Assembly (NCBI GenBank): GCA_039927975.1
Contig: JBDSTZ010000084.1
Span: forward strand, 1 to 12,901
Direction of reading: 5' to 3'
DNA length: 12,901 nt
DNA from: JBDSTZ01 sp039927975
Lineage (GTDB): Bacteria > Pseudomonadota > Gammaproteobacteria > Burkholderiales > Burkholderiaceae_D
This document shows positions 6,081-12,901 of the stretch, one piece after another. Each line of letters begins with the position of its first letter. The stretch's first letter is position 1. The position numbers were made by a program, and so were the translations under genes. The notes beneath the pieces are model-generated. The model was not told the origin of the DNA. It saw only the letters and a program-made list of their open reading frames with translations, and ran no database searches.

Positions 6081-6401
6081 AGCAATGGTGTGCAAGCGTT
6101 TGTAACTAATTCAAGGTGTTGATTGCTAAGGGAAAAAGCGATTTTTAGGGTGGTAATTCAGGTTCCTTTTTTGCTCTGGCAGTGTCGCTTTTACATGGCA
6201 TTTCCTGGCGCGCGCGCGACGTTTCTTTGCGTGTCGCGACAAGTGCAACGCGTCCACAAAAGCATAAACGATATTGCGCGCGCACGTCGGTGCGGCACGC
6301 CGGAAAAACGGGTCGCGTGAAGCGGTTCGGCGGACGCGAGCGGGGCACCCGATGCTTGCGCTACACTGTCTGCCAAGGATGTCATCTGAATCCACCTTCA
6401 C

Positions 6402-6405
6402 GGAG
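6402..6405 (+). promoter_or_regulatory. Ribosome binding site GGAG deciding a GTG start
   Basis: GGAG is spaced 7 nt from GTG 6413-6415. The frame has no ATG between here and the conserved N-terminal motif except the Met of MPKAEL, which would remove the first helix. Confidence 0.6.
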
Positions 6406-6412
6406 AAAAACA

Positions 6413-7420
6413 GTGTTAAATCAACAGTTGCGCGAAGTGCTGGAACGCATGCCTAAGGCAGAGTTGCACATTCACATCGAAGGGTCACTCGAACCGGAAC
6501 TAATCTTTGAGTTAGCTCAACGAAATGGGGTCGCGCTGGCCTATCCATCGGTCGATTCCTTGCGCAAAGCGTATGCATTCGACAATTTGCAGTCCTTTCT
6601 CGATATCTATTACGCCGGCGCCAGCGTGTTGCTGACCGAGCAGGACTTCTACGACATGACGGCGGCCTACCTGGCGCGCGCGGCGGCCGACAATGTGCGG
6701 CACACCGAGCTGTTCTTCGACCCGCAAACCCATACGGCGCGCGGCGTGCCCTTTGAGACGGTGATCAACGGTATCTACCGCGCCTGCCAGGACAGTGCCG
6801 TCAGCGCCAGCCTGATCATGTGCTTCCTGCGCCACCTGTCGGAGGACGAAGCGATTGTCACGCTTGACGAAGCGCTGCCGTTTCGCGACAAGTTCATCGG
6901 CGTCGGACTCGATTCGTCCGAAGTCGGCCATCCGCCGGAGAAATTCGCCCGCGTGTTCGAGCGCTGCCGCCAGCTTGGCCTGCATCTGGTGGCGCACGCA
7001 GGCGAGGAAGGCCCGCCGGCGTATATCGAGACCGCGCTCGACCTGCTCGGCGTCGAACGGGTCGACCATGGCGTGCGCTGCCTGGAAAGCGCCGAACTGA
7101 CGGCGCGCCTGGCGCGCGAGCAGATTGCGCTGACGGTGTGCCCGCTGTCGAACATCAAGCTGTGCGTGTTCGAGCGCATGGAGCAGCACAATCTGCTGCA
7201 ATTGCTCGACGCCGGCCTCGCGGCTACCGTCAATTCGGACGATCCGGCTTACTTCGGCGGCTACATCAACGCGAACTTTGTAGCATCGTTCGAGTCTCTA
7301 CCTTTGGGGCTGTCGCACGCGCAGCGGCTGGCGCGCAACAGCTTCCAGGCGGCGTTCATCGATCCGGAAGCGAAGCGCGCTTACCTGGCCGAAGTCGATG
7401 CGTTTTTTGCCGCGCTGTAG
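6413..7420 (+). CDS. Adenosine deaminase family protein, probably adenine deaminase (type 2)
   Basis: A 335-residue TIM-barrel metal-dependent deaminase. Zinc ligands and catalytic residues are visible: H19 and H21 (ELHIHIEGS), H195 and E198 (HAGEEGPP), H219 (VDHG), CPLSN (243-247) and D276-D277 (SDDPAYFGGY). The GLDSSEVGHPP block (165-175) and SDDPAYFGGY match the adenine deaminase branch typified by Pseudomonas PA0148, where true adenosine deaminases have an LAGDE-type motif. The expected reaction is adenine to hypoxanthine plus ammonia in purine salvage, in the cytoplasm. Databases may name such genes 'add'. The start is GTG 6413, with GGAG (6402-6405) 7 nt upstream and the conserved MPKAEL a few residues in; an open frame continues upstream but has no family homology. 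It is divergent from prkA and 141 bp before ybbP. Confidence 0.9.
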   Translation: MLNQQLREVLERMPKAELHIHIEGSLEPELIFELAQRNGVALAYPSVDSLRKAYAFDNLQSFLDIYYAGASVLLTEQDFYDMTAAYLARAAADNVRHTELFFDPQTHTARGVPFETVINGIYRACQDSAVSASLIMCFLRHLSEDEAIVTLDEALPFRDKFIGVGLDSSEVGHPPEKFARVFERCRQLGLHLVAHAGEEGPPAYIETALDLLGVERVDHGVRCLESAELTARLAREQIALTVCPLSNIKLCVFERMEQHNLLQLLDAGLAATVNSDDPAYFGGYINANFVASFESLPLGLSHAQRLARNSFQAAFIDPEAKRAYLAEVDAFFAAL

Positions 7421-7561
7421 CGCGTCGTTCTCCATGTCCGCACGAGGTCGCCGCAAGGTCGCCTCGACAGCGCGCCCATGTCGTCGCGCTATCGCGGGCA
7501 TATTTGCCAATGACGCGGTACCGATGACACCTGCATCCCTTTCACCTAACCTGGCCACACC

Positions 7562-10093
7562 ATGTTGAAGCAATCGATCCGCATGACCGCGCGCGACTGG
7601 CGCGCCGGCGAACTGCGTTTTCTGCTGATCGCCCTGATTGTCGCGGTGTCCGCGTTGTCGGCGGTCGGGTTTTTTATCGACCGCATGAAGAGCGGAATGA
7701 CGCGCGACGCCCATCAGTTGCTGGGCGCCGACCTGCTGGTCAACGCCGATCAGCCGGTGGCGCCGGCCTGGCGCGCCGAAGCGCTGCGGCGCGGCCTGGT
7801 GCTGGCCGACACCGTGACCTTTCCCAGCATGGCGCAGGCCGGCGAGGGCGAGCAATCGGTGGCGCAACTGGCTTCGGTGAAGGCGGTCTCGCCAGGCTAT
7901 CCGCTGCGCGGCCAATTGAAGATCACCACCGACGCGAGTCAAGCGGGCGAGGCGCGCGGCACGAAGACCGATGCGATTCCGGCGCCCGGCACCGTATGGG
8001 TCGACGCCAATCTGCTGATCAGCCTGAACACGAAAGTCGGCGGCCAGCTCCAGCTCGGCGACAAGCGTTTCACCATCGCTCAGTTGATCGCCACCGAACC
8101 GGATCGCGGCGCCTCGTTCGCCAGCCTGGCGCCGCGCGTGATGCTGGCGCTGGGCGAACTGGCCGCCACCGGCCTGGCCGACAACGGCGCGCGCGTGACC
8201 TACCGTATGCAGGTGGCGGCGCCCTCAAGCAACGACACGCGCGCGGTCGACGATTACCAGCGCTGGCTTGACGCGCAGATCGCGCGCGACAACGTCAAGG
8301 GCGTACGGATCGAATCGCTCGAATCGGGCCGGCCCGAGATGCGCAGCACGCTCGACCGTGCCGAACGCTTCCTGTCGCTGGTGGGCCTGCTGTCGGCGAT
8401 GCTGGCGGCGGTCGCGGTGGCGATGGCGGCGCGCCGCTTCATGCTGCGCCACCTTGACGCCTGCGCCATGCTGCGCGTGCTCGGTCTGTCGCAAAACCAG
8501 GTCACCGCGCTGTACCTGACCGAATTCGTGCTGGTGGGTTTGGCCGGCAGCGCGCTCGGCGTGCTGGTGGGACTGGGCGGCCATTATGTGCTGCTCGAAC
8601 TGATTGGAAACTTGATCAGCACCGAGCTGCCGCCGCTGTCGCTGCGGCCGGCCGGGCAGGGCATCGTCACCGGCATGCTGCTGCTGGTCGGCTTCGCGCT
8701 GCCGCCGGTGCTCCAGCTGCGCAACGTGCCGCACAACCGGGTGATCCAGCGCGAACAGGCGGCGCCGCAGCCGATGGCGCTGGCGACCTACGGCCTGGGC
8801 ATCGCGGTGTTCACCGGGCTGTTGTTGTGGCAGGCCGGCGACGTGCAGCTGGCCTTGATCACGGCGGGCGGCTTCCTGGCCGGCTTCGGCCTGTTTGCGC
8901 TGGCCGCCTGGCTCGGCCTGCGGCTGCTGCGCCGGCTGCGCGGCGCGATCGCGCACCAAGGCTGGCGTTTCGCCGTGACCTCGCTGCAGCGGCGCCCCGG
9001 CGCCACCGTGGTACAGGTGGTGTCGCTGGCGCTCGGCCTGATGGCGCTGCTGTTGCTGACGGTGGTGCGCGGCGACCTGATGACGGCCTGGCGCAGCGCC
9101 ACCCCGGCGGACGCGCCGAACCGCTTCATTATTAACATCATGCCGGAGCAGAAGGCTGGCGTGGAGCAGCGCCTGGCGGCGGCCGGTGTCAGGGACCTGG
9201 TGCTGTACCCGATGATCCGCGGGCGGCTGACCGCCGTCAACGGCAAGGCGATCACCGCCACCACCTACAAGACCGACAATGCGCAGCGCCTGGCCGACCG
9301 CGAATTCAACCTGTCGAGCATGACGCAGATGCCGGCGACCAATCAGATCGTCGGTGGACGCTGGTATCAAGACGGGCCGGGCGTGTCGGAAGCTTCGGTC
9401 GAGCAGGGCATCGCGAAGACGCTGGGCTTGAAGCTGGGCGATACGCTGCACTTCGATATCGGCGGCCTGCCGGTCGACGCGAAGGTGAGCAGCCTGCGCA
9501 AGCTCGAATGGGGCTCGATGCGGGCGAACTTCTTCGTCATCATCAACCCGAGTGCGATGCGCTCGGCGGCGCAAACCTTCATGACCGCCTTCCGCGTGCC
9601 GTCGGATGGGCCGGCGCTGGCCAGCGCGCTCACGAGGGAGTACCCGAACCTGACCGTGATCGACGTCAGCGGTATCATCCGCCAGTTGCAGGAGGTGCTC
9701 GACCAGGTGGTGACGGCGGTCGAATTCCTGTTCGCCTTCACGCTCGCCTCGGGGGTGCTGGTGCTGTACGCGGCGTTGATGGGCTCGCAGGACGAGCGCA
9801 CCCGCGAGGCGGCCCTGCTGCGCGCGCTGGGCGCCACCCGCAGGCAGCTGTCGCAGGCGCAGTGGATCGAGTTTGCGCTGGTGGGCAGCGTGTCCGGCCT
9901 GCTGGCCGCGTCGGGCGCGGCGGCGCTGGGCTGGGCGCTGGCCACCTGGCAGTTCAAGTTTCCGTGGAGCTTCAGCCCGGTGGTGTGGCTGGCCGGGGTC
10001 GGCGTTGGCGTCGCCTGCGCCATCATCGGCGGCTATCTGGGCCTGCGCAATGTGCTGCGCCAGCCGCCGCTGCAGACCTTGCGCGAAGCCTGA
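7562..10093 (+). CDS. ybbP: YbbP-type ABC transporter permease (double FtsX domain)
   Basis: An 843-residue inner-membrane permease of the MacB/FtsX type. About ten membrane spans are visible: one at 18-40, a group at 270-292, 318-345 and 368-386, a middle group at 408-425, 428-455 and 482-504, and three near the C-terminus from about residue 718. Two large periplasmic domains lie between the first two blocks and between about 505 and 715. Motifs shared with E. coli YbbP include RGDLMTAW (503-510) followed by APNRFIINI, and SLRKLEWGSMRANFF in the second periplasmic domain. YbbP pairs with the ATPase YbbA, often next to the esterase TesA; the complex is thought to move or extract envelope lipids or proteins. 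No ATPase gene lies beside it here. The ATG at 7562 has no strong ribosome site, so the start is less certain than the identity. The 141-bp gap before it shows only a short direct repeat AGGTCGCC. Confidence 0.9.
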   Translation: MLKQSIRMTARDWRAGELRFLLIALIVAVSALSAVGFFIDRMKSGMTRDAHQLLGADLLVNADQPVAPAWRAEALRRGLVLADTVTFPSMAQAGEGEQSVAQLASVKAVSPGYPLRGQLKITTDASQAGEARGTKTDAIPAPGTVWVDANLLISLNTKVGGQLQLGDKRFTIAQLIATEPDRGASFASLAPRVMLALGELAATGLADNGARVTYRMQVAAPSSNDTRAVDDYQRWLDAQIARDNVKGVRIESLESGRPEMRSTLDRAERFLSLVGLLSAMLAAVAVAMAARRFMLRHLDACAMLRVLGLSQNQVTALYLTEFVLVGLAGSALGVLVGLGGHYVLLELIGNLISTELPPLSLRPAGQGIVTGMLLLVGFALPPVLQLRNVPHNRVIQREQAAPQPMALATYGLGIAVFTGLLLWQAGDVQLALITAGGFLAGFGLFALAAWLGLRLLRRLRGAIAHQGWRFAVTSLQRRPGATVVQVVSLALGLMALLLLTVVRGDLMTAWRSATPADAPNRFIINIMPEQKAGVEQRLAAAGVRDLVLYPMIRGRLTAVNGKAITATTYKTDNAQRLADREFNLSSMTQMPATNQIVGGRWYQDGPGVSEASVEQGIAKTLGLKLGDTLHFDIGGLPVDAKVSSLRKLEWGSMRANFFVIINPSAMRSAAQTFMTAFRVPSDGPALASALTREYPNLTVIDVSGIIRQLQEVLDQVVTAVEFLFAFTLASGVLVLYAALMGSQDERTREAALLRALGATRRQLSQAQWIEFALVGSVSGLLAASGAAALGWALATWQFKFPWSFSPVVWLAGVGVGVACAIIGGYLGLRNVLRQPPLQTLREA

Positions 10094-10307
10094 GGTCGGT
10101 GGAATGTGGCGAAGACGGCTTGCAATGCCAGCAAGCGTCAGGGAAATGCTTGATCCAGCTCAAACTTTGATGAGCTTGATGTTGTGTGTGCGGCTGCGAG
10201 GAAGAGAATAAATTCTTCGAGGCATCTCATGTCGATCGCCGTGGCAAGCCGGGCGGCATGCGGCGCCCCTGGTCATTTTGGCGACCGCCGCCAGAGAGGA
10301 CAGCCGC

Positions 10308-10958
10308 ATGATCGACTCCTTTTTGAGCGCCGCCCGCGGGTTCGGCGCGATTGCCGGCTTCATGGTTGCGTGCTACCTGGGCGCGGCCTGCGCCGGCCAC
10401 GTCCTGATCCGGCTGCTCGGCCACACCCGTTTTGCGCGCAGCCGCTTGCAGCCGATGCCGCCAGCGCGCCAGATGCTGGGCGAACTGCGTGGTTCGGTCC
10501 TCGCGATCCTGCTCGTCGCGCTGCTGTTGACGGCCGCCTGGCTGATGGGCGGGGCGCAGCTGAACGCGGTGTATTTCAGCGTCGCCACGCATGGCTGGGT
10601 CTACCTGGCCGGCTCGGTGGTGATCGTCGCCACCGTGCACGATGGCTATGCCTGTCTGACGCGCCACGTGCTCCCGCGCGCGCCTCTTTTTGAACACTTG
10701 CGCCGGCGCCGGCCGGCGCAAGTGAATCCGACCATGCTCGCAGCCTGGGCGCTCGATCCGGCCGAGGTTCTGCTCGGCGCGGCCTGGTGCCTGCCGCTGG
10801 CGTCGGTGCTGCCGCTGCATCCGCTGGCGGTGGCCGCCTATGTCGCGCTGCTATCGATGCGCAACGCGCTATGCCACCTCGGCTACGCCTACTGCCAGTC
10901 GCCGCCAGGCGGCGCGACCGGCACCGCGCGGGCGACTGCGCTATCATTACGCGCATGA
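10308..10958 (+). CDS. Membrane protein, degenerate fatty-acid-hydroxylase/sterol-desaturase relative lacking the histidine boxes
   Basis: A 216-residue hydrophobic protein with spans near 12-36, 63-82, 94-110 and 155-188. The central part lines up with the fatty acid hydroxylase superfamily: HDGYACLT (111-118) fits HDxxFYWT, NPTMLAAWALDPAEVLL (140-156) fits NPTPWAAYAFHPxEALL, and NALCHLGYA (186-194) fits the late NxxGHxGYE box. The iron-binding histidines are nearly all gone: the THRxxH box reads TRHVLP, the HRxHH box reads LRRRRPA (131-137). Only H111 and H190 remain. It is probably not an active di-iron enzyme. This family call is by eye. The start ATG 10308 has AGAGGA 7 nt upstream. It overlaps the next gene by ATGA, which implies translational coupling. 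An ordinary unknown membrane protein is the alternative. Confidence 0.75.
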   Translation: MIDSFLSAARGFGAIAGFMVACYLGAACAGHVLIRLLGHTRFARSRLQPMPPARQMLGELRGSVLAILLVALLLTAAWLMGGAQLNAVYFSVATHGWVYLAGSVVIVATVHDGYACLTRHVLPRAPLFEHLRRRRPAQVNPTMLAAWALDPAEVLLGAAWCLPLASVLPLHPLAVAAYVALLSMRNALCHLGYAYCQSPPGGATGTARATALSLRA

Positions 10959-11380
10959 GCGCATCCGACACCGACACCCCCACCGACACATCATCCACCA
11001 GCCGCACCCTGTACGAGGTCATCGGCGGCGCCGGCCCGCTGCGCGAGCTGGTCGACCGCTTCTACGACCTGATGCAGCTCGAACCTGAATTCGCCGGCAT
11101 CCATGCGTTGCATCCCTGTCCCAACGATGGCTCGCGCGAGAAGCTGTTCATGTTCCTGTCGGGCTGGATGGGCGGGCCCGACCTGTACATCGAACGCCAC
11201 GGCCATCCGCGCCTGCGCGCGCGCCACCTGCCGTACGCGATCGGCACCGCCGAACGCGACCAGTGGCTGCGCGCGATGGCGTGGGCGCTGGAAGACGTCG
11301 GCATCGACGCCGATCTGCGCCTGCGCTTGATGGAATCGTTTTATCAGACCGCCGATTGGATGCGCAACAAGGCCGACTGA
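10955..11380 (+). CDS. Group II truncated haemoglobin (TrHbO type)
   Basis: A 141-residue 2/2 globin. Diagnostic features are the B-helix FY pair (36-37, Tyr at B10), GWMGGPDLYIERHGHPRLRARH (70-91) with proximal haem ligand H91, PYAIG (93-97) and the group II Trp at G8 (W104, in RDQWLRAMAWAL). The first 18 residues are a Ser/Thr/Asp-rich, probably disordered extension. Group II globins bind O2 and NO tightly and are linked to oxidative or nitrosative chemistry rather than oxygen storage; the protein should be cytoplasmic. The ATG overlaps the stop of the upstream gene (ATGA) and the stop lies one base before rmuC, so the three genes are almost certainly one transcript. It has no strong ribosome site of its own, consistent with coupled translation. 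Confidence 0.92.
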   Translation: MSASDTDTPTDTSSTSRTLYEVIGGAGPLRELVDRFYDLMQLEPEFAGIHALHPCPNDGSREKLFMFLSGWMGGPDLYIERHGHPRLRARHLPYAIGTAERDQWLRAMAWALEDVGIDADLRLRLMESFYQTADWMRNKAD

Positions 11381-11381
11381 G

Positions 11382-12692
11382 ATGAACACCGTCGAACTTG
11401 TGATCGTCATCGCGCTGGCGCTGATCGTGCTGCTGCAATTGCTGCTGTTGCTGCGTCCGCGCGGCGGCAGTGGCCAGGCCGAGCAGATCGAGCGCGGCCT
11501 GCGCCTGGAGCTGCAATCGAACGCCCAGGCCAACCGCCAGGAATTGAGCGCGGCGCTGGCGCAGTATCACGCCGCCACCGTCCAGCAGCTCGACAGCATG
11601 CGCCAGCAAATCCACGTGCAAGGCGGCAGCGCGCGCGAGGAGCAGTCGGTCGCGCTCAAGCGATTCGGCGACACGCTGGGCAGTTCGCTCGCGCGCATGG
11701 CCGAGTCGAACGCGCAGCGCATGCTCGAAGTGCGCGCGACCCTGGAAACCAAGATCCGCGACCTGCAGACCGATAACGCCGCGCGCCTGGAAGAGATGCG
11801 CAAGACGGTCGATGAAAAGCTCCACGCCACGCTTGAGACGCGCCTGACCGAGTCGTTCCGCCAAGTGTCGGAGCGGCTTGAGAAGGTCCACCAGGGGCTG
11901 GGTGAAATGCAGCAGCTGGCGATCGGCGTGGGCGACCTGAAACGGGTGCTCACCAACGTCAAGACGCGCGGCACCTGGGGCGAGGTGCAGCTGGAAATGC
12001 TGCTCGAGCAGGTGCTGACGGTCGACCAGTACGCCAAGAACGTGGAGACGGTGGCCGGCACCGGCGCGCGGGTCGAGTTTGCGATCAAGCTGCCTGGCGC
12101 GGCGGAGTCGGGGCCGCCGGTGTGGCTGCCGATCGACGCCAAGTTCCCGAAGGAGCAGTACGAGCGCCTGCAGGACGCGGCCGAGCGCGGCGATGTCGAC
12201 GGCGTGCTGGTGGCCGGGCGCGAGCTCGAACGCGCGGTGCGGGTCGAGGCGAAAACCATTTGCGAGAAGTACCTGTCGCCGCCGCAGACGACCGATTTCG
12301 CGATCCTGTTCCTGCCGACCGAAGGGCTGTACGCGGAAGTGATGCGGCGGCCGGGCCTGGCGGACGACTTGCAGCGCCAGTTGCGGGTGTCGATCGCGGG
12401 GCCGTCGACGCTGTCGGCGATCCTGAGCAGCCTGCAGATGGGCTTTCGCACGCTGGCGCTGGAGAAGCGCTCGTCGGAAGTGTGGCAGGTGCTGGGCGCG
12501 GTGAAGACGGAATTCGGCAAGTTCGGCGATGTGCTCAACAAGACGCGCGCCACGCTGGAACGGGCGGCCAAGGATATCGAGAGCGCCGAAGTGCGCAGCC
12601 GGGTGATGGCGAAAAAGCTCAAGTCAGTGGAGGCGCTGCCGAGCGAGGCGGCGCAGCTGATGTTGGGCACCGATCCGGACGCGCCGGAGTAG
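11382..12692 (+). CDS. rmuC: DNA recombination protein RmuC
   Basis: A 436-residue RmuC. A single membrane anchor (about 5-25), then a long coiled coil (about 35-180), then the RmuC domain, which has a PD-(D/E)XK nuclease-like fold: RGTWGEVQLEMLLEQ (196-210), PIDAKFPKEQY (250-260) and FLPTEGLYAEV (310-320). RmuC limits recombination at inverted repeats in E. coli and is thought to act on DNA or fork structures. The predicted N-terminal anchor suggests membrane association. The ATG follows the globin stop after one base (TGAGATG), implying coupling. The gene ends four bases from the stop of moeA on the other strand. Length and motifs are intact. Confidence 0.94.
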   Translation: MNTVELVIVIALALIVLLQLLLLLRPRGGSGQAEQIERGLRLELQSNAQANRQELSAALAQYHAATVQQLDSMRQQIHVQGGSAREEQSVALKRFGDTLGSSLARMAESNAQRMLEVRATLETKIRDLQTDNAARLEEMRKTVDEKLHATLETRLTESFRQVSERLEKVHQGLGEMQQLAIGVGDLKRVLTNVKTRGTWGEVQLEMLLEQVLTVDQYAKNVETVAGTGARVEFAIKLPGAAESGPPVWLPIDAKFPKEQYERLQDAAERGDVDGVLVAGRELERAVRVEAKTICEKYLSPPQTTDFAILFLPTEGLYAEVMRRPGLADDLQRQLRVSIAGPSTLSAILSSLQMGFRTLALEKRSSEVWQVLGAVKTEFGKFGDVLNKTRATLERAAKDIESAEVRSRVMAKKLKSVEALPSEAAQLMLGTDPDAPE

Positions 12693-12700
12693 GCGCCTAC
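12689..12700. repeat. 12-bp palindrome GTAGGCGCCTAC spanning both convergent stop codons
   Basis: A perfect palindrome contains the rmuC stop (TAG 12690-12692) and, on the other strand, the moeA stop (TAG 12697-12699). With no loop it is a poor hairpin, and no T-run follows on either strand. I see no other terminator between the two genes. Confidence 0.5.
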
Positions 12701-12901
12701 AGCAGCCCTTCGAACAGCATGACGTCGACCATGTCGCCGGCGGCGACATTGCCCTGCTCGTCGTGCAGCACCACCATGCAATTGGCCTCGGACATTGAGC
12801 GCAGGATGCCCGAGCCTTGCGAACCCGTGATGCGCACTTCCTGGCCGTCGGCCGACAGCACGCCGCGCTGATACTCGGTGCGGCCAGGCTTCTTGCGGAT
12901 C
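12697..12901 (-). CDS. moeA: Molybdopterin molybdenumtransferase MoeA, C-terminal fragment
   Basis: Sixty-seven residues to the stop, cut by the right window edge. The fragment reads RKKPGRTEYQRGVL, then TGSQGSGILRSMSEANC, then GDMVDVMLFEGLL at the C-terminus. These match the C-terminal domain IV of MoeA, including the SxGSG-type turn followed by LRSMSEAN. MoeA inserts molybdate into adenylylated molybdopterin to complete the molybdenum cofactor in the cytoplasm. The catalytic MoCF-binding domain lies outside the window, so intactness cannot be judged. It is convergent with rmuC with a 4-bp gap. Confidence 0.9.
   Translation of the reverse strand, partial: IRKKPGRTEYQRGVLSADGQEVRITGSQGSGILRSMSEANCMVVLHDEQGNVAAGDMVDVMLFEGLL

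Larger units (their letters stand above)
5834..6412. other. 579-bp divergent intergenic region prkA | deaminase
   Basis: No gene is supported. It contains the likely prkA promoter (6052-6080), several palindromes in the prkA leader (5921-5932, 5937-5966, 5993-6007), an 11-nt alternating CG tract (6208-6218) and a TGTCGCGACA palindrome (6232-6241). I could not assign a promoter for the deaminase with confidence; TACACT at 6362-6367 is a possible -10 without a good -35. Confidence 0.6.

Noticed and set aside
6165..6200. Sigma54-like TGGCA near the deaminase promoter region
   Set aside because: No GC dinucleotide at the required 10-bp distance from GG.
6208..6218. Alternating CG tract with possible Z-DNA potential
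   Set aside because: Only 11 bases long and common in such a GC-rich genome; no link to a feature.
10201..10218. GAAGAG-AATAAA-TTCTTC hairpin between ybbP and the membrane protein gene
   Set aside because: A weak AU-rich six-pair stem without a U-tract; it cannot be called a terminator or operator from sequence alone.

Overview
The window looks like chromosomal DNA of a high-GC betaproteobacterium, most likely Oxalobacteraceae (Massilia/Duganella/Janthinobacterium type). This is judged from protein flavour, GC-rich codon use and gene content, not from a database search. No RNA gene, insertion sequence or CRISPR array is visible.

Left part, minus strand (577-5833): a three-gene set transcribed leftward, prkA (AAA+ PrkA/YeaG kinase), then a DUF444/YeaH von Willebrand A protein that starts at TTG, then spoVR (YcgB). 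This is the widespread PrkA-YeaH-SpoVR stress/stationary-phase module, here in a lineage not expected to form spores. A good sigma70-type promoter (TTGACT, 17 nt, CATAAT) lies at 6052-6080 and implies a 5' UTR of about 210 nt. The two gaps inside the set (303 and 235 bp) are long for an operon and share one layout: stop codon, then a hairpin with arms GCCGCAG/CTGTGGC, then a degenerate 11-bp-phased repeat array built on TTGC (plus strand), then a strong AGGAGG ribosome site. This matched layout is the most unusual feature of the window.

Middle and right part, plus strand (6413-12692): a GTG-started deaminase of the adenosine deaminase family whose motifs fit adenine deaminase (type 2); a YbbP-type FtsX permease of 843 residues without an adjacent ATPase gene; then a tightly packed trio. 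The trio is a membrane protein that reads as a fatty-acid-hydroxylase/sterol-desaturase relative with its histidine boxes destroyed, a group II truncated haemoglobin that overlaps it by ATGA, and RmuC one base later. RmuC meets the C-terminal end of a moeA gene (minus strand, cut by the window edge) tail to tail.

Edges: bases 1-576 are non-coding or at most hold the start of an unrecognised leftward gene at the edge; the first ~290 bases are visibly AT-richer than the rest. A perfect 7-bp inverted repeat at 408-424 followed by an AAACGTTT core looks like a regulator-binding site.
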